A stretch of DNA of 64,000 nt from Flavobacterium soyangense. GTDB lineage: Bacteria > Bacteroidota > Bacteroidia > Flavobacteriales > Flavobacteriaceae. Positions within the stretch are counted from its first letter, which is position 1; each line of letters starts with the position of its first letter. The position numbers and the translations under genes are program-made. Shown here piece after piece: positions 1-6,981 of this stretch. The stretch is from positions 1 to 64,000 of the forward strand of contig NZ_JADHEC010000005.1 in the NCBI RefSeq assembly GCF_015277675.1, in the 5' to 3' direction. The notes beneath the pieces were generated by a model. The model was not told the origin of the DNA. It worked only from the letters and a program-made list of their open reading frames with translations, and did no database searches.

Positions 1-95
1 GAGGAATTGTTAACCAACAAAGCAATATGTTCAATCAAAATGATTTCTTCGAAGGCGATTTTGCCATTGGATTTAACATTTCAAGAACCTGGTAA
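1..95 (+). CDS. C-terminal end of a probable outer-membrane beta-barrel protein (partial)
   Basis: Only the last 30 or so codons are present, open from the window edge to a TAA at 93-95. The translated tail alternates polar and hydrophobic residues and ends in ISRTW, with a terminal aromatic residue, as in the last strand of many outer-membrane barrels. Known context: DUF5777-type barrel proteins often sit next to Fe-S/NrfD/cytochrome c modules in flavobacteria, so that family is a reasonable guess, but the fragment is too short to assign it. A terminator-like hairpin follows 60 bases downstream. Confidence 0.5.
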   Translation, partial: GIVNQQSNMFNQNDFFEGDFAIGFNISRTW

Positions 96-153
96 GATTT
101 TAAATAAATCGGTTGTAAATAAACATCAAGAAAATGGTGTGAATTGAATAAAT

Positions 154-205
154 AAAGAGGATTCTCACTCCATAAAATAGGATGTGTTAATCCTCTTTTT
201 CTTTT
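154..205 (+). terminator. Probable rho-independent terminator of the upstream partial gene
   Basis: A 10-bp perfect stem (AAAGAGGATT at 154-163, AATCCTCTTT at 189-198) with a long 25-base loop is followed by a T-rich run (TTTTTCTTTTTT). The long loop makes it weaker than a textbook terminator. The rest of the 328-base gap up to the next gene holds only the palindromes at 273-304. Confidence 0.5.
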
Positions 206-272
206 TTGAGTTATAAATCTAAAATCCAAGACATTACTGGGTTGAATAATAATATAAAAAGACAAAAAAGCA

Positions 273-304
273 TTGAAAATATTTTCAAAGTATGATAAAT
301 ATCA
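273..304. promoter_or_regulatory. Two adjacent palindromes upstream of the respiratory operon, one FNR/CRP-like
   Basis: A perfect 16-bp palindrome (TTGAAAATATTTTCAA, 273-288) is followed five bases later by TGAT-AAAT-ATCA (293-304), which has the half-site layout TGAT-N4-ATCA of CRP/FNR-family operators. They lie 120-150 bases before the Fe-S protein start at 424. The symmetry is seen directly. Regulation by a redox or NO/oxygen sensor of this family is inferred from the respiratory nature of the downstream genes. Confidence 0.4.
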
Positions 305-423
305 TTGAAATTTGGAAATGAAATACAGAAATTTACATCACAATTTAAATGCAATTTGAACAAACCCATTATCTGGATGTATTTTTATATTGTGTTGAAT
401 TTATAAAAAGTAATATAAACAAT

Positions 424-1359
424 ATGGAAAAAGAAAACAATAATTCATCCCGAAGGAATTTTCTAAGACTAGGCGCTTTAGGGGGAATAGCCTTAGCGGG
501 AACAGCAATTGCAAAAGCGGTTACTGATGAAAGTCCAAAAACTACAGGTAAAAAAGTAAAAGTTCTTACCGCTGACGGTAAATTAATTGAAGTAGATAGT
601 TCTCTTGTTGATCACCATGCTTCAAATGATAAATTCAGCAAAGAAGAAGTTCGTCAAGGAATAGAAGGTAAAAAATTCATTAGAGTTATTGATTTGGCTA
701 AATGTGCCAATGAAAGAAAATGTGTTGAGGGATGTCAAAAGGCACATAATTATTTAGCTCCAGTTGAATATATTAAGGTGAAAAAGATGCAAAATTCAGC
801 ACTTGAATCTCCTTATTGGTTTCCTACGATGTGTTACCATTGTGATAATCCTCCTTGTACAAAAGTTTGCCCTGTAGATGCTACATTCAAACGTTCTGAC
901 GGAATAGTAGCTATGGATTATGACCGTTGTATAGGCTGTAAATTCTGTATGGCAGCCTGTCCTTATTCTGCTCGAACTTTCAATTTTGGAAGACCGGAAC
1001 AAATAAAATTTACAGAAGAACACGGAAAAGATACTTCAGATCCAAACCACTGCGCAACACCTTATGCGCAGGAGGGAACAGTAGCCAAATGTGATTTTTG
1101 TACAGATCGTTCCGCTAAAGGATTATTGCCAGCTTGCGTTGTTGAGTGTCCAAACGGTGCCATCCTTCACGGGGATGAATTAGAAGATGTCGTGACTAAT
1201 GGGGAAGATACTTTTAGATTAAAAAAACTTTTGCAAGATAGAGGAGCTTACCGCCAATTTGAAGAATTAGGGACTAAACCACGTGTTTATTACTTACCTC
1301 CAGTGGCTCGAAATTTCCCGTTTGAAGATGCAACTGAAGCTCATAATACAAAAGAATAA
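424..1359 (+). CDS. Tat-exported 4Fe-4S dicluster ferredoxin-type electron-transfer subunit (NrfC/HybA/DmsB family)
   Basis: A 311-residue electron-transfer protein expected to carry four [4Fe-4S] clusters on the outer face of the inner membrane and to pass electrons to or from the NrfD-like partner encoded next. Near the N-terminus is a twin-arginine motif (SRRNFL) followed by a hydrophobic stretch, so export should be by Tat. Cysteine groups follow in order: CANERKCVEGC, CYHCDNPPCTKVCP, CIGCKFCMAACP, and a last set CDFC...C...CP near residue 220-245. The ATG at 424 is preferred over an in-frame ATG at 349 because it places the Tat motif 9 residues in. The next gene starts 18 bases later. 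No molybdopterin catalytic subunit is visible in the window; it may be upstream, or the module may work without one. Confidence 0.9.
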   Translation: MEKENNNSSRRNFLRLGALGGIALAGTAIAKAVTDESPKTTGKKVKVLTADGKLIEVDSSLVDHHASNDKFSKEEVRQGIEGKKFIRVIDLAKCANERKCVEGCQKAHNYLAPVEYIKVKKMQNSALESPYWFPTMCYHCDNPPCTKVCPVDATFKRSDGIVAMDYDRCIGCKFCMAACPYSARTFNFGRPEQIKFTEEHGKDTSDPNHCATPYAQEGTVAKCDFCTDRSAKGLLPACVVECPNGAILHGDELEDVVTNGEDTFRLKKLLQDRGAYRQFEELGTKPRVYYLPPVARNFPFEDATEAHNTKE

Positions 1360-1377
1360 TCTTTAAAAAGTAAAATT

Positions 1378-2754
1378 ATGTCTAAAGAAAAAAATATAGC
1401 AGAATCAACAAAATACGAAACCTTTACCCAGGAAGAATATATGGTTATGAAAGATGACCTGCTTCGTCCTATCGAAAAGACTGGAAAATGGGGTAAGATA
1501 TGGATTGCATTTCTAACAGTAATATTTTTGGCTGGAGTAATTGCTTATTATTTACAGGAAAGTTTGGGTAAATCTGTTACTACAGGATTAAGTGATTATA
1601 CCATGTGGGGTGTTTATATCTCCAACTTTTTGTTTTTAGTAGCCTTGAGTTTATCATCTGTATTTATGTCAGCAGTGCTAAAACTGACTCATTTTGAATG
1701 GTACAGACCGCTTTCAAGAATTGCTGATGTGATTTCCTTATCCAGTATTACTATGGCGGGAATATGTATCATGATTTCAATGGGACGTCCGGACAGATTG
1801 TATTTTTTGATCATTCATGGCCGTATACAATCTCCTATTGTTTGGGATATCATAGTTGTTGCTACTTATTTTGCAGCTTGCGTATTAGTGCTTTTTATTG
1901 CTTTAATTCCATCGCTGTCAACGTGCAAAAATCATTTGACAAACCTTCCGAAATGGCAATTAAAAATGTATGAAATTCTTTCTTTTGGATGGAAAGGAAC
2001 TGCAGAGCAATGGAAAATATTAAAAAAGACCGTAAACATTTTAACTGTATTAGTAATACCATTGGGAATAGCTTTAAGAACAGTCAGCGCCTGGCTATTT
2101 TCAACAACTTTACGTCCAGAATGGGATAGTACTAATTTTGGTGCCTATTTTGTTTCAGGTTCTGCTTTATTGACTGTTGCTGTTATGATCATTGCCGTTT
2201 ATGCATTTAGAAAAATATATGACTTAAAAAAATATTTGACAAATATGCATTTCGATAAAATGGGACAAGCCATGGTATTGTTTGGATTTGTATATGCCTA
2301 TTTTAATATCAACGAATATCTTGTTCCTGCTTATAAAATGTCAAGTTTACACGCCAATCATTTATTGAACTTATTTGTTGGGGAAGATGCTCTTTTTTAT
2401 TGGCTAGTAGTATTATTTGGTATTGCTGTGCCTTGTATTTTACCAATGTTTAAAAAATTGAGAAAACCATTTACTTTGACTCTTATTGCAGTCGCTGTTT
2501 TAATAGCTGGTTGGTTCAAATTTTATCTGATAGTAATTCCTGGTCTTTCACACCCTTTATTACCTATTCAAGATGTTCCACCTTCTTGGGCACATTATAC
2601 TCCAAGTACTATTGAAATGACTATCGTTGCCGCAACAATTGCAGGAATTATGCTTTTAGTGACTGTGTTTTCAAAATATTTTCCTATCATATCCGTGTGG
2701 GAAGTTGCAGAAGGTAAATTAGAAGGAAAAGAAGAAATAATTAACTATAAATAA
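1378..2754 (+). CDS. NrfD-family integral membrane quinone-interacting subunit
   Basis: A 458-residue polytopic protein with about ten hydrophobic helices, of the NrfD/PsrC type that exchanges electrons with menaquinone in partnership with a four-cluster Fe-S subunit, here encoded just upstream. The soluble N-terminus (about 40 residues) is followed by helices starting near residues 40, 75, 120, 155 and onward, with the NrfD-like segment MGRPDRLYFLIIHGR between helices 3 and 4. Known families place NrfD subunits in polysulfide, nitrite and DMSO-type reductases and in alternative complex III. Which substrate is involved here cannot be read from this gene. It is followed 7 bases later by the next gene, so an operon is very likely. 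Confidence 0.88.
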   Translation: MSKEKNIAESTKYETFTQEEYMVMKDDLLRPIEKTGKWGKIWIAFLTVIFLAGVIAYYLQESLGKSVTTGLSDYTMWGVYISNFLFLVALSLSSVFMSAVLKLTHFEWYRPLSRIADVISLSSITMAGICIMISMGRPDRLYFLIIHGRIQSPIVWDIIVVATYFAACVLVLFIALIPSLSTCKNHLTNLPKWQLKMYEILSFGWKGTAEQWKILKKTVNILTVLVIPLGIALRTVSAWLFSTTLRPEWDSTNFGAYFVSGSALLTVAVMIIAVYAFRKIYDLKKYLTNMHFDKMGQAMVLFGFVYAYFNINEYLVPAYKMSSLHANHLLNLFVGEDALFYWLVVLFGIAVPCILPMFKKLRKPFTLTLIAVAVLIAGWFKFYLIVIPGLSHPLLPIQDVPPSWAHYTPSTIEMTIVAATIAGIMLLVTVFSKYFPIISVWEVAEGKLEGKEEIINYK

Positions 2755-2761
2755 TCCATAG

Positions 2762-3313
2762 ATGGAAAAGTATAAATATTTTATCGCAACCTGCATCATG
2801 ATTTTGTTTTCGATAGCAACTTCATATGCACAAGATAAAGAAGCAAAAATCGCACTGACTTTTGAAAAAGCTGATTCTCTCTTTGTTTGCAAGGCTTTAG
2901 TAACTTCTGAAGGCAAGCCAGTAATTGAAGTTCCAGTAAATTTATCTGTAAAACGATTGTTTAGTAACTTGGCAATAGGTGATGCCGTTTCTACGGATTC
3001 GACAGGTGTAGCTTCCTTTGAAGTTCCACAGGATATACCTTCCCATAATGGGAAATTGACTATATTTGCTAAGATAGTTGATGATGAAAACTATAAGAAT
3101 ACAGAAACAAGTGCTGAAGTAAATTGGGGCACAATAGTTGTTAGTGACAATGCAAATGTAGGCGAGCGTTCAATAGCTGCGGGAAGAAGTGGAGCTCCTA
3201 TTTATTTTATAATTTCATCTCTTTTAGTTATTGGCCTCTTTTGGGGAATTTTAATATACGCAGTATTACAGGTAGTTAAAATTAAACGATTAGGAAGTTT
3301 AGATAAAATTTAA
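2762..3313 (+). CDS. Hypothetical secreted protein with C-terminal membrane anchor, part of the NrfD operon
   Basis: A 183-residue protein with an N-terminal signal peptide (hydrophobic stretch ending near SYAQ, residue 24), a periplasmic domain of about 120 residues rich in beta-forming sequence, and one transmembrane helix near residues 148-172 followed by a short basic tail (KIKRLG). The periplasmic part resembles an Ig-like or macroglobulin-like beta domain only in general character; I do not recognise a named family. Position between the NrfD-like gene and the cytochrome c suggests an accessory or docking subunit of the same redox complex (inference). Confidence 0.75.
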   Translation: MEKYKYFIATCIMILFSIATSYAQDKEAKIALTFEKADSLFVCKALVTSEGKPVIEVPVNLSVKRLFSNLAIGDAVSTDSTGVASFEVPQDIPSHNGKLTIFAKIVDDENYKNTETSAEVNWGTIVVSDNANVGERSIAAGRSGAPIYFIISSLLVIGLFWGILIYAVLQVVKIKRLGSLDKI

Positions 3314-3321
3314 AGATTAAA

Positions 3322-3359
3322 ACAATTATTAAAATTAAAAACAATTATTAAAATTAAAA
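3322..3359 (+). repeat. Exact tandem duplication of a 19-bp AT-rich unit before the cytochrome c start codon
   Basis: ACAATTATTAAAATTAAAA occurs twice head to tail (3322-3340, 3341-3359), ending three bases before the ATG. It fills almost the whole spacer between the anchored protein and the cytochrome gene and therefore sits in the translation initiation region. Confidence 0.8.
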
Positions 3360-3361
3360 TT

Positions 3362-3766
3362 ATGAAAAACATGAAAAAAATCATTTTTGGCTTAGCTATT
3401 TTAGCAGTCTTTACGTTCTCACAGACTACGAATGCTCAAGCAAAACCTAAAGGAAAAGAATGGAAAGTTCCTGCTGGTGATGCAAGCAAAAAAAGCCCAA
3501 AAGTAGATGCTGTAGCCGGTAAAGACATTTGGGGAACCAATTGTAAATCTTGTCATGGTATTAAAGGCCTAGGTGATGGAACTAAAGCAGAAAAAATTGA
3601 TATCTCTTGTGGTGATTTTTCATCAAAAGAATTTCAATCTAAATCAGACGGTGAATTATTTTACTATACTAAAATTGGTAGAAAACCAATGCCTTCATTT
3701 AAAGAAAAATTAAGTGATACTGAAGTTTGGCAAGTAGTTGCTTACATGAGAACTTTTAAAAAATAG
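3362..3766 (+). CDS. Periplasmic c-type cytochrome (single heme)
   Basis: A 134-residue secreted cytochrome. A signal peptide covers the first 25 or so residues (cleavage near TNAQA), followed by a class I cytochrome c domain with one heme site, CKSCHG, at about residue 61-66. A likely axial Met lies in KPMPSF near residue 115, with a C-terminal helix ending in VAYMRTFKK. It is the last gene of the Fe-S/NrfD operon and probably the periplasmic electron carrier of that module. An in-frame ATG at 3371 is an alternative start that still leaves a complete signal peptide. A strong terminator follows. Confidence 0.9.
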   Translation: MKNMKKIIFGLAILAVFTFSQTTNAQAKPKGKEWKVPAGDASKKSPKVDAVAGKDIWGTNCKSCHGIKGLGDGTKAEKIDISCGDFSSKEFQSKSDGELFYYTKIGRKPMPSFKEKLSDTEVWQVVAYMRTFKK

Positions 3767-3788
3767 TCTTTAAGTTTATAATGAAGTG

Positions 3789-3815
3789 AGGGTTTGAGCA
3801 ATCAAACCCTTTTTT
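3789..3815 (+). terminator. Rho-independent terminator of the NrfD/cytochrome operon
   Basis: Perfect 9-bp stem AGGGTTTGA / TCAAACCCT with a GCAA loop, followed by six T residues. Confidence 0.9.
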
Positions 3816-3851
3816 ATGCTCTGTTTTTTAATACTTACAACTTTTAAGCAT

Positions 3852-3883
3852 AAAAAAATCCTGTTCATCTAAGAACAGGATTT
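3852..3883 (-). terminator. Rho-independent terminator of the DUF2911 gene
   Basis: Read on the minus strand, an 11-bp perfect stem (AAATCCTGTTC / GAACAGGATTT, loop of six) is followed by a T-run (3852-3858 on the opposite strand). It lies about 25 bases past the stop codon. Confidence 0.88.
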
Positions 3884-3906
3884 ATTATGTTATTTTGAAT
3901 TAGTGA

Positions 3907-4749
3907 TTACTTGCTCCACTCAGCAATACTGTCTTTATTCATTTTTACGTAATCTTGATTTTTTGCAATTTCTGCACCAGCAAGAGATATTTTGGCAGTT
4001 TCAATTGCTCCTTTTTTGTCACCTTGTTTGGCCTGAATCAATGATTTTAAACGGTAATAAAAATACGGTTTATCTTTACTCATATCCAAAGCTTTGTTTG
4101 CATAATTCAAGGCTTTTACCAAATCTCCATTGGACTGAAATAAATATTGTGCTGAGGAGAAATAATCACCGGCAGTTGGTCCCGCTAATGCTTTTTCAAT
4201 ACTTGCCATAGCAATTTTTGCTGTTGGTACTTCAAACTTAAGTGCGACTATCGTTTTCTCCCATGACAATTCTAAATGTGCAAAATTATTATCTAGATTA
4301 TTGATTCCGATAGTAAAACTTTCGACAAATCTATCGATATGTTCTGATTTTACAGTTGTTTTCAAAGCCACTTTTGTTTCATCCCAAGTTTCTGGATTTC
4401 CCCAGTTATCAGTAGAAGTGTAGAAAACAATTTCCCAATTATCAGCTTTTGGAGTTGTATATAAAGCATATTTCCCTTTTGGCAAAGTTTTTCCATCGAT
4501 AACAACATCGTCGCTAAATGATATTGTCGTGTTTTCATTAGCGCCAGTTCTCCATAATTTTCCAAAAGGAACTAAATTATTGAAAACGTCTCTACCTTTT
4601 GCACTAGGTCTGGAATACACAATTTCAACAGTTGTCAATCCAACAACCTGTGTTAATGTTGACTTCGGACTTGGTTGAGGTGTTTTTACCTGAGCTTCGA
4701 TAGCATAATTCGCAATCATCATTGCCAATACAAAAATAATTTTTTTCAT
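3907..4749 (-). CDS. DUF2911 family secreted protein
   Basis: A 280-residue protein with a cleavable signal peptide (MKKIIFVLAMMIANYAIEAQ) and the DUF2911 signature region: a beta-rich domain with SRPSAKGR, FGKLWRTGANENT, LPKGKYALYT and SWEKT (about residues 25-175). The C-terminal part (about 180-280) is helical, with alanine/lysine-rich repeats that look TPR-like. DUF2911 proteins are common and often paralogous in Bacteroidota; their function is unknown. The ATG at 4749 is chosen over a longer reading from a TTG because it begins the signal peptide directly. It is transcribed alone, with its own terminator. Confidence 0.88.
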   Translation of the reverse strand: MKKIIFVLAMMIANYAIEAQVKTPQPSPKSTLTQVVGLTTVEIVYSRPSAKGRDVFNNLVPFGKLWRTGANENTTISFSDDVVIDGKTLPKGKYALYTTPKADNWEIVFYTSTDNWGNPETWDETKVALKTTVKSEHIDRFVESFTIGINNLDNNFAHLELSWEKTIVALKFEVPTAKIAMASIEKALAGPTAGDYFSSAQYLFQSNGDLVKALNYANKALDMSKDKPYFYYRLKSLIQAKQGDKKGAIETAKISLAGAEIAKNQDYVKMNKDSIAEWSK

Positions 4750-4822
4750 AGTATTTAATTTAAATTTGTTCAAAATTACAAATTCAAGTATTCAAAAATG
4801 TTAATTATTACTTAATTTGAAA

Positions 4823-5476
4823 TTAGAATTTTGATATTTTTTCAAAGCTCAATTCATCAAAATGATTAATAATAATATCTGCCTTTGATAAATCCTGCAG
4901 TTTAGAATTTTCGCTGTTGTAACCAATACAAAAAATTCCAGCGGCTTTAGCGGCAATTATTCCATTAGTGCTATCTTCAATCACGATGCAGTTTTCTTTT
5001 GAAACGATTGATAAATCAGCCGCATATTCAAAGATTTCCGGATGCGGTTTTGAATTGGGAAAATCTTCTCCACTAACAATATGGGAAAAATACTGATGTA
5101 AATTAAATCGTTTAAAAACACGGTCAATCGTCACTTTCGCTGCCGATGAAGCCACAATTAATTGCATTCCGTTTTGATGTAAATCCTTGATTAATTTTTC
5201 GACGCCTTCTATTAAATATAAATCTTCTTTATTGTCGAAAGCATCATTAAAAATAGTGCGTTTCCTTTGAATTAAATCCTCCACTTCAAGGTCAATAGGG
5301 AATAGTTCTTTCAGTTTTTGGAAGGTGTTTCGGGTAGAATTCCCCATAAACGAAGTAAACATTTCTTTTGAAACATCAATATTTAATTCGGTAAAGTGTT
5401 GGAAATAAGCATAACTATGCACTGGTTCAGTGTCAACAATTACGCCATCCATATCAAAAATTACGGTTTGGATCAT
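4823..5476 (-). CDS. HAD-superfamily phosphatase / beta-phosphoglucomutase-like hydrolase
   Basis: A 217-residue cytosolic haloacid dehalogenase-type enzyme. Motif I is FDMDGVIVDT (catalytic Asp pair at residues 8 and 10), motif II is the Ser in IVASSAAK, motif III is the Lys in NSKPHPE, and motif IV is IEDSTNG. A helical cap lies between motifs I and II, as in the beta-phosphoglucomutase/phosphoglycolate phosphatase subfamily. The exact phosphate ester cannot be told from sequence alone. It follows the KdsC-like gene by 44 bases on the same strand, so the two may be cotranscribed. Confidence 0.9.
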   Translation of the reverse strand: MIQTVIFDMDGVIVDTEPVHSYAYFQHFTELNIDVSKEMFTSFMGNSTRNTFQKLKELFPIDLEVEDLIQRKRTIFNDAFDNKEDLYLIEGVEKLIKDLHQNGMQLIVASSAAKVTIDRVFKRFNLHQYFSHIVSGEDFPNSKPHPEIFEYAADLSIVSKENCIVIEDSTNGIIAAKAAGIFCIGYNSENSKLQDLSKADIIINHFDELSFEKISKF

Positions 5477-5520
5477 TTTTTAGGTATTGGGTTTTAGGTT
5501 GCAATTTTGAATGCTAATTT

Positions 5521-6048
5521 TTAATCTAGTTTTCCGTCAAAATGCATTGTCCATTTCCCCTGAACTTTCATCACTTGTTCGATGACTTCGCGAACGGCTC
5601 CTTTTCCGCCATTTTTATGTGAAATGTATTTGGATATTACTTTGATTTCCGGGCTTGCATCTTGAGGGCAAGTGGGTAATCCAACGAGTTGCATCACGTG
5701 GTAATCAGGAATATCGTCGCCCATATATAAAACCTGTTCCGATTTAATATTATAAAGTTCAATGTATTCTTTAAAAGTTTCGACTTTATCCGGTGTGCCT
5801 AGGTGAATGTCGGTTATTCCAAGATTTCTCAATCGCACCCGAACCCCTTCGTTACTTCCTCCCGAAATAATGCATACGTTATAACCACTTTCTACGGCTG
5901 CTTTCATCGCATAACCATCGCGAATATTCATTGTTCGAAGAATTTCACCTTCATTGGTCACAAAAACGGAACTGTCTGTAAGAACGCCATCTACATCGAA
6001 AACAAATGTGGTGATGTCGTTCATTATTTCTTTATAACTCTTTGCCAT
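5521..6048 (-). CDS. kdsC: KdsC-type HAD phosphatase (3-deoxy-D-manno-octulosonate 8-phosphate phosphatase family)
   Basis: A 175-residue enzyme of the capless C0 HAD group that hydrolyses KDO-8-phosphate for the inner core of lipopolysaccharide, or in relatives N-acylneuraminate 9-phosphate. Motifs seen: FDVDGVLTDSSV (motif I), IISGGSNEGV (motif II), the Lys in GTPDKVETF, and YMGDDIPDYHVM (motif IV). The length matches KdsC. Its start overlaps the end of the upstream Rossmann gene by 17 bases, indicating coupled translation. Confidence 0.88.
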   Translation of the reverse strand: MAKSYKEIMNDITTFVFDVDGVLTDSSVFVTNEGEILRTMNIRDGYAMKAAVESGYNVCIISGGSNEGVRVRLRNLGITDIHLGTPDKVETFKEYIELYNIKSEQVLYMGDDIPDYHVMQLVGLPTCPQDASPEIKVISKYISHKNGGKGAVREVIEQVMKVQGKWTMHFDGKLD

Positions 6049-6793
6049 TATTTTGTATAGATTGGGTTAGTATTTTATAGATTGTTGCATGATTTTTATT
6101 GGATAAAAAATCCAAATGAGCTTCTATTGTTTGCATATCATTGCGTTTTGCGGGACCGGTTTGCGCTTCTTTTGGAGAAAGTGTCATCACTTTGTTTACG
6201 GTTTCTAAAATTAATGGTTTTAATATTTCAAAAGGAACTTTATTTTCTTCGCAGATTTCATTGCCAATTCGATACATTTCATTCACAAAATTATTGACGA
6301 AAACAGCTGAAATATGTAATGCTTTGCGTTGTTTTTCATTGCTCTTGAAAACATTATTTGAAATAGTTTTAGCCACTTTTTCCAATAAATCAAAATCAGA
6401 ATCATTTTCGCTTTCTAAACAAATTGGAATTAGGCTAAAATCAACATCTTTGCCTTTAGTAAAAGTTTGGAGAGGATAAAAAATGCCTCTTTTGTTTTTA
6501 TTATCCAAGGATTCTATTGGCACACTTCCCGAAGTATGCACAACGAGACGATTTTCGAAAGGCAATTGTGAAGAAACTTTTGAAATGGCATCATCTGAAA
6601 CGGCAATAATATAGATGTCAGCTTCGATCAAATCATTAAAATTTGTAGTGATTTTGCTGGAATCGAGAAGGGGGATGATTGTTTCTTTTTGTCTTGAAAA
6701 GACTTGCGAAACCTTGATTTCTTTGCTTTTGGCAAAAGCCTGAATCAAATGCTGGGCGACATTTCCGGATCCAATTATTACGAGTTTAATCAT
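6032..6793 (-). CDS. Rossmann-fold DUF2520 protein (pyrroline-5-carboxylate reductase/prephenate dehydrogenase-like)
   Basis: A 253-residue NAD(P)-binding protein. The N-terminal Rossmann fold is clear: LVIIGSGNVAQHL at residues 4-16. The C-terminal all-helical half, with GPAKRNDMQTIEAHL near residue 213, matches the DUF2520 domain that accompanies it in this family. Proteins of this type occur widely in Bacteroidota; the substrate is not established. It is the first gene of a minus-strand group running into kdsC (17-base overlap) and the HAD hydrolase. Confidence 0.85.
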   Translation of the reverse strand: MIKLVIIGSGNVAQHLIQAFAKSKEIKVSQVFSRQKETIIPLLDSSKITTNFNDLIEADIYIIAVSDDAISKVSSQLPFENRLVVHTSGSVPIESLDNKNKRGIFYPLQTFTKGKDVDFSLIPICLESENDSDFDLLEKVAKTISNNVFKSNEKQRKALHISAVFVNNFVNEMYRIGNEICEENKVPFEILKPLILETVNKVMTLSPKEAQTGPAKRNDMQTIEAHLDFLSNKNHATIYKILTQSIQNNGKEL

Positions 6794-6941
6794 TTGCCAA
6801 AATTAACAAAAAAACTCAAAACTAATGCATAGTAATTTAATTGGATTTTGAAAGGATATTTATCAATAAAACAAAATATTTTTTTCCTTAATTTTGGATT
6901 AATTTAACAAGAGAGCAATTATGCAAGTCGACTATTTTAAG

Positions 6942-6949
6942 TACTTTTG
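6942..6949 (+). promoter_or_regulatory. Candidate Bacteroidota -7 element for the ccsBA gene
   Basis: TACTTTTG fits the TAnnTTTG consensus and lies 33 bases before the start codon. No convincing -33 TTTG box is visible at the expected distance. Confidence 0.4.
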
Positions 6950-6981
6950 GCATAATTTTATAAAAACGTAAATTCTTACAG

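Noticed and set aside
349..423. 25-residue N-terminal extension of the Fe-S protein
   Set aside because: It would bury the Tat motif 34 residues in, behind an unrelated hydrophobic segment; ATG 424 gives a normal Tat signal.
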